Source: a virus. Taken from it: DNA of 32,225 nucleotides. This document shows, one piece after another, positions 16,901-25,400 of the stretch. Both the position numbers and the translations under genes were made by a program. The notes under the pieces are model-generated. The model was given only the letters and a program-made list of their open reading frames with translations, did not search any database and was not told the DNA's origin. Each line of letters begins with the position of its first letter. Positions within the stretch are counted from its first letter, which is position 1. The DNA is taken from positions 1 to 32,225 of the IMG/VR virus record IMGVR_UViG_3300009684_000104, one strand, 5' to 3'.

Positions 16901-18771
16901 ATAATTCTTTAAATGAGTTTAATCTATCAAGAGCAAACTATAAAGATTTAGATGATAAATATGGAAGAATACAAAAGTTATTCTCAAGAGATACGGATTT
17001 AATAGTATTTCAAGAAGATAAATTACACAAAGTATTATACAATAAAAACTTATTATCTGATGCAGTTGGAGGTGGTCAAATTACTTCAGTAGAGCAAGTA
17101 TTAGGACAAGAAATACCTTATGCTGGAGAATTTGGTATTGGAACAAATCCAGAGACTTTCTCTAACTATGCAAATAACATTTATTTTACAGACCAACCAA
17201 AGGGAGTTGTTTTAAGATTAGGTTCTGATGGTTTAGAGCCTATCTCAAGATATGGAATGAAAGATTGGTTTAGAGATAATTTAAGAGATTATAGTTCTAA
17301 GTTTATAGTTGGAGGTTATGACCCATCTTATGATAATTATATATTAGGTTTTACAAATGAAAATAAACAAGTTAAATCATTAAGAGTTAATTGTAATCAA
17401 CAAATTAGTAATTTAAAATTAACACCATCTAATAGTCTATATTACGATATAAACATAGGAAATAAAGTTGGTGATTTTGTTTTTAATTACCAAATACCTG
17501 AGGGAGTTTTAGATGCAACAATAACCATAGGAGTTAGAAATTATGCAAATCCAGGATTAACAGGAAGTGGAAGTGTTATTATATCAAGAACAGGAACAGA
17601 AGAAACTGCTTACGTATTAATAAATAATACACATGAAGTTGATGCTATGATTTCTTTTTCAAATCATTGTCCTATAACTAATCAGTTAGAAGTTGTTACT
17701 TTGGTAGTTAATGATATTTCTGATGCTGGTAAATCTATGACAAACAAATACTCTTGGGTAGATTCAATGTATGGATATAATGGAAACTCAACAGATGTAG
17801 ATACATTTACTACTTCTGGTCTTACAAGATTTAGAACAGAGGTTGGAATTGAAGCTGATGGTCCAATACCATTTGAAGGAAGTTTAGTTAGAGTGTCTTC
17901 TATAAAAGGTGATGGTGTGTTTACTGCATGTAATAAAATAGGGTATACTATTACTAGTAGTGATTACGATGCACAACAAATAATAGATAATGCAACATAC
18001 CCATCTATAACAACTGTTGGAGATGAGAACTATATTGAGTTTACATTTGAGAGATTAGGAGACCTATCTAAGAAACTTTATATAGTTTGGGATTATATTG
18101 ATGATGTTTACGCTGCAAATACTAACATATTAAAAAGTATAAATCAAGGAACTAGTTTCTCTCTAAATGGTTTAGATAATATAACTCATGGAACACCTTA
18201 TACCTTGTCTATGATAACAGGTCCTGAGTATGGAGGATTTGAGATAGTAGGAGATTATATTACATACGTTCATAATGGAAGTAGTTTAATACCTGATTTC
18301 TATATTTATAGAGTATCTAGTGGAGAGTGTAGTGTAGATATAAGAGTAGATATATTAATAAATGAACCATTAGATTGTAGAGCATATCAATTTGATTGGA
18401 TAGATAGTCCTTTACATTTAGATGGTCCTTTACATTCAGATGGTTTAGTTAGATATTTAGATTGCGATTATATATTACGAGAAATGATTTTAAACTTTAT
18501 AACATCTACAGAGCAAGTATGCCTTTCTTCAATAGTTAGTGTAGATAGAGTTGTAACTACTGATATAGGAGCTTGTAACCAAAGTACATGTAGACAATAT
18601 AAAATATATAGTAGTGTAGGAATTAATACTTGTGAGTATATAGATTGTTTTGGTGATTATCAAACTGCAACAGCAGATGGTACTGAAGGATATGTAGAGA
18701 CATTATTCTGTGCATCTACTTTAATTGGTCTTCCAGCAAATGTAGTTAAGGTTGGGTACTGCCCTGATTAA
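13936..18771 (+). CDS. Giant tail tube/hub (stabilisation-type) protein
   Basis: 1611 aa. The N-terminus ELKKNFVQGKMNKDYDVRLI, then PEGEYIDAFNVLVSNSEGSQ, is a strongly conserved opening of the large tail protein in Bacteroidota podoviruses and corresponds to the tail-tubular/needle-hub role of P22 gp10 or T7 gp12. Residues ~970-1130 (GRIQKLFSRDTDLIVFQEDK, LHKVLYNKNLL, FSNYANNIYFTDQPKGVVLR) are the conserved core, compatible with beta-propeller blades. Beyond ~1150 there are Ig-like or other beta-sandwich stretches. The last ~120 residues are Cys-rich (for example TSTEQVCLSSIVS, ACNQSTCRQYK, NTCEYIDCFG) and include a short duplication (SPLHLDGPLHSDG). It should form the tail nozzle below the rings. 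It is co-transcribed with both ring proteins. Confidence 0.75.
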   Translation: MSELKKNFVQGKMNKDYDVRLIPEGEYIDAFNVLVSNSEGSQVGSIQNSYGLDKISDLNIPFDSESIGSVSDEGNEKIYWFVTSSTGNYIFEYDQLNSVTGGPLVSTILQDSRTSPNNVLNFNKQYKITGANVIYNSFNKETLLVWTDDLNPIRYINVDRAKGYGPSTDVNPTFLSKDISLYKRQPHFAPICTPTTTGNGTENNIKERFLSFGYRWKYLDGEYSAISTFSNPQFYPGQYSLDYLTHENIGMVNKFNAVNIGFNTGDKNVTDIQLVFKESNSNNIWIIDTFNKTNLFWPDDSDRSFLFSNNKIYSVLPEDEINRLFDNVPILAKAQDFIGNRLIYGNYVEGHDMVDTNGQPIKIDYTLSPISEDKTNNRLTTEIRTHNEIINGVSTPVADSLRINFAGKQIKAGDLLNFNFRAKSAPISYHGNYNCSISMFLGADYTNAEALRGSGEFQNFINVIAYNNFKYYDTGSQAPANEVVDYVGKYKPFEILSGTTPDVIEIKLPYIEYQVDNTPSVHTDSDFTLKQEYFYYVDGTINISLSNGNAYSSCKSNRSYEAGIVYLDDEGRYSTVITNSHSNSTNNCFIPILNSVNKNSLQMQVHHKAPYWATKYKVFVKDNKLEYQTIYALVVYKKDNYIWIKLEGQEKNKVQDGDILILKRNLYGPTVSLIKVQVLEYKQQAENFITGAPAGNYIKVKSFSGIDIASLPNNYIAYENHVSNSNCQPHGFLTYTGLFGTLNPSTGLWEDTKITAGSILYFKLSNGRTNAGPDVFEKKYTSSADYNSIYEWWVTEMNDSPALDIVWARGHYVSTVYGPISISNFVYDNNYPYSIGFWNNYGSTGGETIINPGKPSYSDSLVTITLATSVIILETDPKDKSSEVYYEIPDTYLIDSNGNHLSKKTDSNYPVDADVDQDGTTTAATLNLSFFNCYSQGNGAESYRVKDLFNSNYLSTNTRPNAVQLDGYKERRNIASLTYSGGFEKTTNYNSLNEFNLSRANYKDLDDKYGRIQKLFSRDTDLIVFQEDKLHKVLYNKNLLSDAVGGGQITSVEQVLGQEIPYAGEFGIGTNPETFSNYANNIYFTDQPKGVVLRLGSDGLEPISRYGMKDWFRDNLRDYSSKFIVGGYDPSYDNYILGFTNENKQVKSLRVNCNQQISNLKLTPSNSLYYDINIGNKVGDFVFNYQIPEGVLDATITIGVRNYANPGLTGSGSVIISRTGTEETAYVLINNTHEVDAMISFSNHCPITNQLEVVTLVVNDISDAGKSMTNKYSWVDSMYGYNGNSTDVDTFTTSGLTRFRTEVGIEADGPIPFEGSLVRVSSIKGDGVFTACNKIGYTITSSDYDAQQIIDNATYPSITTVGDENYIEFTFERLGDLSKKLYIVWDYIDDVYAANTNILKSINQGTSFSLNGLDNITHGTPYTLSMITGPEYGGFEIVGDYITYVHNGSSLIPDFYIYRVSSGECSVDIRVDILINEPLDCRAYQFDWIDSPLHLDGPLHSDGLVRYLDCDYILREMILNFITSTEQVCLSSIVSVDRVVTTDIGACNQSTCRQYKIYSSVGINTCEYIDCFGDYQTATADGTEGYVETLFCASTLIGLPANVVKVGYCPD

Positions 18772-18799
18772 TAAAAAATAAAAAATAAAAAATAAAAAA
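18772..18799 (+). repeat. Four tandem TAAAAAA heptamers in the leader
   Basis: Four perfect 7-bp units fill the whole gap between the stop of the tail tube gene and the next ATG; the last A of the fourth unit is the first base of that ATG. It is the only translation-initiation region in the window made of a tandem repeat. Copy-number change by slippage would alter the A-rich leader without shifting the frame. Confidence 0.9.
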
Positions 18800-19545
18800 T
18801 GGCTGAAACAATATCGTTTGACGAAAAAACAAATACTTGGACATCTTTTTGGGGATACAACCCAGAGTGGATGACTAGGTTAAATCGTGGTTTCTTTTCT
18901 TTTAAAAATGGTCAGCTATATAGACACCATTCAGAGACAGCATCTAGAAATTATTTCTATGATGATGAAGGAGGTATGAGTGTTCAAGATTCTTCTGTAA
19001 CGGTAGCATTTAATCAAGACCCAAGTGATGTAAAACAATTCAAAACAATATCATTAGAGAGTAATACTAGTCATTGGAATGCTGTCATTGAGACCAATTT
19101 TGATAATGGACATATTAACTATGAAAACTTTAATACTAGAGAAGGTGAGCATTATGCTATGATAAGTAGAGACAGTAATAGTATTTTAGATTTTACTCAT
19201 TTATCAATACAAGGTGTTGGGGTATGTACTGGATTATTATCAAATACATATACTTTCGATGAAGTTCCTACATTTCTATCTACAGAAGATACTTTATATA
19301 CTATAGATATAAGTAACACACCATACGCTATAGGAAGAGTGCTTTCATTTAATTCAACATCAATAACTATAACTCCAATAACAACTGGTCCTGTAGGTTC
19401 ATTCTATTTTATAGCTAAAAATCCTGTAGCAGAGAGTAATGGTATTAAAGGAAACCACGCTACTATTACACTAACTACAACTGATAGTGGTAGTGAAGCT
19501 ACATTATTTACGGTTAATACAGAGGTATTTAAGTCTTTTCAATAA
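18799..19545 (+). CDS. Tail-associated structural protein
   Basis: 248 aa starting MAETISFDEKTNTWTSFWGY, followed by RLNRGFFSFKNGQLYRHHSE and VTVAFNQDPSDVKQFKTISL. I recall this succession from the C-terminal part of large tail-tube or hub proteins in marine podoviruses. Here it is a separate gene placed right behind that tail gene, so it probably assembles with it. Residues ~150-248 are beta-rich, Thr/Ser-rich. No membrane segment or signal peptide. The leader is the tandem TAAAAAA repeat. No terminator follows; the next promoter begins 6 bp after the stop. Confidence 0.65.
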   Translation: MAETISFDEKTNTWTSFWGYNPEWMTRLNRGFFSFKNGQLYRHHSETASRNYFYDDEGGMSVQDSSVTVAFNQDPSDVKQFKTISLESNTSHWNAVIETNFDNGHINYENFNTREGEHYAMISRDSNSILDFTHLSIQGVGVCTGLLSNTYTFDEVPTFLSTEDTLYTIDISNTPYAIGRVLSFNSTSITITPITTGPVGSFYFIAKNPVAESNGIKGNHATITLTTTDSGSEATLFTVNTEVFKSFQ

Positions 19546-19551
19546 TTTGAT

Positions 19552-19559
19552 TATCTTTG
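19552..19559 (+). promoter_or_regulatory. Bacteroidota-type promoter core TATCTTTG with TTTAATTTAAT leader
   Basis: A TAnnTTTG match 18 bp before the ATG at 19578. TTTAATTTAAT (19569-19579) ends inside the start codon. It probably drives the six-gene internal-protein operon ending at 30204. Confidence 0.65.
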
Positions 19560-19577
19560 CACTATAAATTTAATTTA

Positions 19578-19976
19578 ATGGATAGCAATACAAGATATTT
19601 TACTGAGGGAGATTACCCAATGTTATTAGATTGGTGGAAGTTTTGGAGATTTCCAGCTCCAGGATTAAATAACTTACCTAAGACTGGTGTGATTGTGAAC
19701 ATAGATTCAACAGACGTATGTTCAGGTTTTGTTTATTTAACTAATAGCAATATGTGTTGGGTTGAATTTATAGTTAGTAACCCTGATGTTAAAGATAAAG
19801 AAGTTAGGAAAGTAGCTATTTCAGAATGTATAAATCAATTATGTTATATAGCAAAGGAGATGGGATATGAGGTTGCTTATACATCATTAAAAAACGAGAG
19901 CTTACAAAATAAATATTTAGAGGAAGGATTTATTTTAGGGAGTAAGGGTTGTAACGAATATATAAAATTACTATAA
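19578..19976 (+). CDS. GNAT-like N-acetyltransferase-fold protein
   Basis: 132 aa. An in-frame TTG at 19557 lies within the promoter core, so the ATG at 19578 is chosen. The layout follows a compact GNAT domain: WWKFWRFPAPGLNNLPKTGV (~15-34), strands CSGFVYLTNSNMCWVEFIVS (~48-67), then NPDVKDKEVRKVAISECINQ (acetyl-CoA-loop/helix region), and the closing YTSLKNESLQNKYLEEGFIL, which resembles the C-terminal N-x-x-x-x-x-Y-x-x-x-GF of GNATs. GNAT enzymes transfer acetyl groups from acetyl-CoA to amines; the substrate here is unknown. It is first in the operon for internal virion proteins, so it may modify one of them or a host protein. Confidence 0.65.
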   Translation: MDSNTRYFTEGDYPMLLDWWKFWRFPAPGLNNLPKTGVIVNIDSTDVCSGFVYLTNSNMCWVEFIVSNPDVKDKEVRKVAISECINQLCYIAKEMGYEVAYTSLKNESLQNKYLEEGFILGSKGCNEYIKLL

Positions 19977-19980
19977 AAAT

Positions 19981-20691
19981 ATGGCAGCAGTAACAGGTGC
20001 AGTTATAGGAGGAGTCGCAGCATTAGGTGGCATTTACCAAGCTGTAGAAGGAGCTAAACAAGCTAGGGAAGCTAAAGATGCTTTGAATAACTTACCTATT
20101 CCAAATTTACAAAATTCATACGAAGGTCTTCAAGTAAGTCAGTTGGGAGCTAATCTTCAAAGAGAAGAGGGTGCTAGACAATTTGCTACTGGTGTAGATA
20201 CTTTAAGAAGTGGTGGTATTAGAGGGGTTATTGGTGGTTTAGGTCAGCTTAACGAACAACAAAATTTACAAAATAGACAGATAGCTGCTAGTTTAGATGA
20301 GCAACAAAAACAAATTGATTTTGCTAGAGCTGGAGACCAATCTCAAATTAGAGGTATGAAAGAACAGAGATATCAAAATGATGTAGCTGCTTTATCATCT
20401 CAAATATCAGCTGGCAAAGCACAAGAAATGCAAGGTATAAAAGGAGCTATACAAGGAGCTGCTAGTGGTGTTCAAATGTATCAGCAAGGTAAATATATGG
20501 ATGCTTTAACAAGTCAAGTAAAACAAGGTAATGTAACTGGATTGCAACCTATTGTTACTAGCGGAGTAGTACCTGCTAATAGACAAAATTTAACATCAAA
20601 CTTATCTGGATTAAGTAGTCGAGTTTTTGAACAATATAATCCATTTGAAGTTAATTCTCAAATGAATAAATATAATCAACAAGGTATCTAA
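19981..20691 (+). CDS. Internal virion / ejection protein, small (T7 gp14-type)
   Basis: 236 aa. The N-terminal ~30 residues are a Gly/Ala/Val-rich hydrophobic helix (VTGAVIGGVAALGGIYQAVE) immediately followed by KQAREAKDALN. This is the hallmark of small ejection proteins that insert in the cell envelope during genome delivery. The remainder is Gln/Ala/Gly-rich helical coiled coil (LNEQQNLQNRQIAASLDEQQ and similar) with an Asn/Ser-rich end. No cleavable signal peptide is seen; the hydrophobic helix is at the extreme N-terminus but lacks a preceding basic region. Followed after 3 bp by two more large internal-type proteins, the classical small-medium-large order of podovirus ejection genes. 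Confidence 0.65.
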   Translation: MAAVTGAVIGGVAALGGIYQAVEGAKQAREAKDALNNLPIPNLQNSYEGLQVSQLGANLQREEGARQFATGVDTLRSGGIRGVIGGLGQLNEQQNLQNRQIAASLDEQQKQIDFARAGDQSQIRGMKEQRYQNDVAALSSQISAGKAQEMQGIKGAIQGAASGVQMYQQGKYMDALTSQVKQGNVTGLQPIVTSGVVPANRQNLTSNLSGLSSRVFEQYNPFEVNSQMNKYNQQGI

Positions 20692-20694
20692 TAT

Positions 20695-22407
20695 ATGGCA
20701 ATAGGTAAAGTAGGAGCATACGCAACAGTACAAGCACCAAATGTAGATTTTGGAGATATAGCTGTAAATGCACAAAAGTTTCAAAGTGATTTGATTGATA
20801 AAATGAGGGCAGATAAAGCAGCTAAAGCTAAAGAAATTAAGCCTGTTGAAGTTGCTAAGTTTGATGAAGTGATACCTGCTGGAGTTAAAGTACATGATGT
20901 AGCTGTAACTAATATTGTATCTGAACAAAAAAATAGGTATGCTGATTTAAACAAAGAAGCAACTGAAGCAGGAGGTTTAGATAAATTATCTAGTGAGAAG
21001 CAAGTAGAGTATAATAATATACCTGGAATAATAAAAAAATACACAGAAATAAATACTAAAATTGGTGGATATGCAAAATCATTTTTAGAAAATCAATCAA
21101 AGAAGAGTGGTGTTCAACAATCTCAAACAGACATTGTTGCTCATGGTTTGGATAATCTAGAAGATACAGAACCTATAGTTTTAAATGGATCTATAATGTA
21201 TAAATTTCCAGAGATAGAAACCACTTCAGATGGAAATGGTAATGTTCAGAGAAAATTTAAAGTAGGTATTGATGGTAAAAAAGTATATAGAAAGTTCTAC
21301 GATAGAGAAGGTAATGAAAGAGATTCTTTTGATGATAATGAATTATTAAATGGAAAAGCATTTAATGTTATGGATGCTTATGATTTAACTGAGGATGCTG
21401 GTAAAATATCAGACAATATAAAATTAAGAACTAATACTACTGATAATGGTATTACATCTATATCTACTACATATAATGATGATCAAAGGGTTAAAGAAGC
21501 TGTTGATAAAATGATTAATGCTCACGTTGCAAATAGAGAGCAAAGAATAAATGTTCTTTATAATTATGCTACAACTGAGCTTGCAAAAGAAAATATAACT
21601 CCTGAGCAAAAAGAAAAATTACAAAGATATTTACATCCATTAAAAGAAAGCGAGTATACTGACGAGGATAAACAAATAGTTAGAGATGAATATAAGACAG
21701 CTATATTTGGAGGTTTAGCTCCTGAGAGCAAGGAAAATGTTAATTTAGCAGAAAGTAGAGCTCAGCAAAAAGAAAAACAAGAACAAGAGAAGTATAATTA
21801 CACTTTAGGTAGAGCTACTTGGGCACAGAATCGATTAGGAGGAAGTATATCTCGTGATGTAGATAAGACAGCATTTGGTTTCCCTCTTGTTAAAATTCCT
21901 GTTTACTCAGTAAAAGCAGGTAATTATTTTAATGAAAAAGGAGAGGGTGCAAACACTCCACTTCCTGCTGGTTCTTATATATCAAACATGACTTTAGTTA
22001 AAAGAGGTGATAAAGAAATTCCTGGATTTGTAGTACAACAATTAGACGCTAAGTCTAGTAGAGAAGTTCAAGATAAAATGAGTGGTCCAGCTTGGACTTC
22101 TATGTCTTCTGACCAACAACAAGAAGCTACTAATTCTATACTAAGTTCGTATGGAAATAAATACACTCAACACATTTATTTTTTCTCTAAAGAAGATGCT
22201 GATAATATATTAAGACAACAAACTCTTGGTGCAAATAAAGGAAAAGGTTATAATGTAGATTTTGCAAAAACAACATTAAGAAATTCTCAACCAAAAGAAA
22301 GTAAACAATCAGGTTCGTCTTACAAAATAAAAGGTAAAACATATAGTTTGAAACAATTACAAGATATGGGTTACAATGAGAATGATGTTAAAAGTTATAA
22401 GATATAA
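20695..22407 (+). CDS. Internal virion / ejection protein, medium
   Basis: 570 aa, mostly soluble and helical in the first half (FGDIAVNAQKFQSDLIDKMR, then an Ala/Lys stretch), with a mixed alpha/beta second half (RGDKEIPGFVVQQLDAKSSR). The first ~100 residues and the lengths of this and the neighbouring genes fit the second internal protein of podoviruses (T7 gp15-like position). The C-terminus ends with a short Lys/Tyr-rich motif (KGKTYSLKQLQDMGYNENDV) resembling the small terminal helix-turn units found in other phage internal proteins. No enzymatic motif is recognised. Role inferred from position. Confidence 0.6.
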   Translation: MAIGKVGAYATVQAPNVDFGDIAVNAQKFQSDLIDKMRADKAAKAKEIKPVEVAKFDEVIPAGVKVHDVAVTNIVSEQKNRYADLNKEATEAGGLDKLSSEKQVEYNNIPGIIKKYTEINTKIGGYAKSFLENQSKKSGVQQSQTDIVAHGLDNLEDTEPIVLNGSIMYKFPEIETTSDGNGNVQRKFKVGIDGKKVYRKFYDREGNERDSFDDNELLNGKAFNVMDAYDLTEDAGKISDNIKLRTNTTDNGITSISTTYNDDQRVKEAVDKMINAHVANREQRINVLYNYATTELAKENITPEQKEKLQRYLHPLKESEYTDEDKQIVRDEYKTAIFGGLAPESKENVNLAESRAQQKEKQEQEKYNYTLGRATWAQNRLGGSISRDVDKTAFGFPLVKIPVYSVKAGNYFNEKGEGANTPLPAGSYISNMTLVKRGDKEIPGFVVQQLDAKSSREVQDKMSGPAWTSMSSDQQQEATNSILSSYGNKYTQHIYFFSKEDADNILRQQTLGANKGKGYNVDFAKTTLRNSQPKESKQSGSSYKIKGKTYSLKQLQDMGYNENDVKSYKI

Positions 22408-22409
22408 TT

Positions 22410-25400
22410 ATGGAAGATGAAAAAGATCCATTAGGGATTAAAAATAGTGATCCATTAGGTATAAAAAAAAAAGACAATTTGGAATCAAGTGGACCAGTTC
22501 CTCAAGAGGTATCTACTACGTTACCTTCACCAAAAAAATCTTTATTGGGTACAGAAAATCAAAAGAAACCATCGGATTGGGGTACTTTAGTTGGAAAACC
22601 TAAAGATGTAACTATTGGTGGTTTTAAAATAAATAAACAACCTATTGTTGGTGTTAAACCTAAATCAGTAGTTAAAGCTACTCCTACTCCTAATGTCGAT
22701 TTCAGTAAAATGAATGTCGATCAATTAATAGACTTTGATAAAGGTAATGAAGTATCTTACGTTGCTCCCACAGTATTATCTGCTATGGCTGGAGGTGTTT
22801 CAAAATCCAAGATGTCTCCACAATTAAGACCACAGTTTGATAGCTTCATAAAACAAAACTACGAATCAGCAGTACAGAAAACTAAACCTTATGCTTTAAA
22901 AAAAGAAGATTTAACTAGCATTGAAGATGACTACAAAGAAGCACAAAGTGGTGGGTCTTTATTATATAAAGTTGGTGCATACACTAAAGGTATACTTAAT
23001 TACCAACCTTTAAAAGAAGATAATGCTGGGTTGAAAATAAAAACTCCTTTAGAAGATTTAAGAAAAGAAGTTAGAGATGAGGCCATACATAATGGAGAGA
23101 CATTACTTCCAGGTCAAGTAGAATATAGAGTTAAACAAAAATTTATAGAAGAAAAAAAAGCAGAGATTCATCAAAGTAAAATGAATGCTGCTAAGGAGAA
23201 CTTAACTCCAGCAGAACAATATTCTCTTGGTCTCCATAAAGCACAACAAGCATCTCACTTATCAAAAGAAAATAAAGATAATGTGAAAAACATGAGTGAG
23301 ATAACATCTTCTATAGATGGAATGACTCAAGATGCTGAGTCTATGAAAAAAGAATATGATAGACTTGGTGGTAAAGTATCTCAAGAGTTTGTAGATAAGT
23401 TTGAAGATATTAAACATAATATAGCTTTAAATTTAGAATTAAGAAAAACATATCAAACTAAATACGTTAAAAACCAAAAAGACATAGGTACTTTTCAACA
23501 AGAAGCTTCTGCATATACCTCAGAAAATAATGAGATGTTAGATATAGCTAAAAGAATCAAGTCTTATGGATATGGTGCACTTGGTAACCTACATGAGTTT
23601 ACAAGTAAGTATATAGATAAACCAAGTGAAGCAGCTTTTAATACTTTAGGAGATATAACTGGTATTCCTTTACTTAAAGGTATGGGAATGGCTGCTAAAC
23701 ATTACGGTGATGTAGACCAACAATATAGTGAGGAGTATGCTAAAAAAGCTCAAAAAATAAAAGAAGGGAGAGAAGGAGTTGTTCCTGGAGTTATAGTTGG
23801 AGGAACTACAAAAACATTAGGACTTCATAATGCAAATGATTATGCAAATGAATTAGTATCTATAGTTGGAGACAATGCTGGAATGACAGCTGCTCTATTA
23901 GCTGGAGGAACTGCTGGTTTAGTTGCTACTGCTGTTGAATCTGCTGGAGGTAAAGTTGCTGAAATTAGACGTGAAAATGAAGGGTTTAAAAAAGCTAAAG
24001 AAGAAGCTATAGCAAATAATGAAAATAACTTTGAATTTAATGGTGAAAAATATAAAACCAAAGAATATGCAAATAAAGATTTACACTCTGATGTAGCATC
24101 TTATGTAGTACCTATTGCTTGGGGAGGAACAATGGTTCTTCCTATGGCTCGTCAATTAAAGTTTTTGCAAAATGAATCTAGGATAGCAGCTGCTATAGAA
24201 AAAGAATCTCCTGATTTATTACAGAAAACTTTTATGCAAAAAACTAAGGATTGGACTAAAGATTATATAGGACATTCATTAGGTTTAGCTAGAGATTTAA
24301 AAATAATGAGTTTAGGACAAGCTACATTAGATGATGCTTTAGGTAAGAAAGTTGATTACTTTAAAGTTGCATCGGATTTAAAAAGCGTTAGAGATGCTTT
24401 TATATTGCATGGTATGAATGCTGGTTTTGCTCACGCTTTAGGTCAAACATCAAGACCATATATGACTAACGAAGAAGCTAAGACTATAGATAATAACTCT
24501 AGATTAATATCTGATTTAAACAATAGATTAAGATTTGAAAATATAACTCCTGAGAGCAAGGTATTAGTTAAAAAACAAATAGATAGATTGACTGCTGAAA
24601 GCAATGTACATATAGATAATGTACTTGATAGAATGTCTAATATGAATGATGCTGATTATTCTAAAGTTGTTGAGTTAGCAAGAAAGTCATCTGATTTAAG
24701 ACAAGAAGCAACAGATATACATAACTCAGAATTTTTAAATGAAGAGAAACAATTTGCATTAGATAAAGTTAAAGAAGATTATATAAAAAACGAGAAAGTT
24801 CTTAAAGGAATAAAAGAGAATTATACTCCAAGAAAAGATGGGTTTTTTGCATTACCTGATAGAGAACAAAATAAACTTAAAGAAGAGGCTAGTAAGAAAT
24901 TAATTTCTGAGGCTAAAGCAAGAGGAGATAAAGAGTTTAACTTTAGCGATAGAGATATAACTATGGAAGCATCTAAGATACATGATTCTAGAAATGTTCC
25001 TAAAGAAGAAGTTGCAACTCCTACTGAAGAAAAAAATGTATTTTATTATAAAAACGAAGCTCCATCTGAAGTTCCTGAAGGTTACACTACAATGAAAAAA
25101 GTAGAGAATAGTGCTGAGATTAAATTGTTTGAAGAACAAGAGGCTAAACCTAAAGGAATAGAAGATGTAATATCTAAACCTATAGAGATAGATATTAATA
25201 CTAATAAATCTAAAGAAAATAAACCTAATACTACTATAGAAGAAAAAAAGGCAGAGGTAGAAAAATTAAGAGAGGAAGAACAGAATGAATATAAAGATGT
25301 AAGTCCTGATGATAAAGTTAAACTTGGTGAAATATATAATAAGTACGATAAATTAATCTCACCTTTATTAAGAGAAATAAAAGCAGAAGGTAAACCAACC

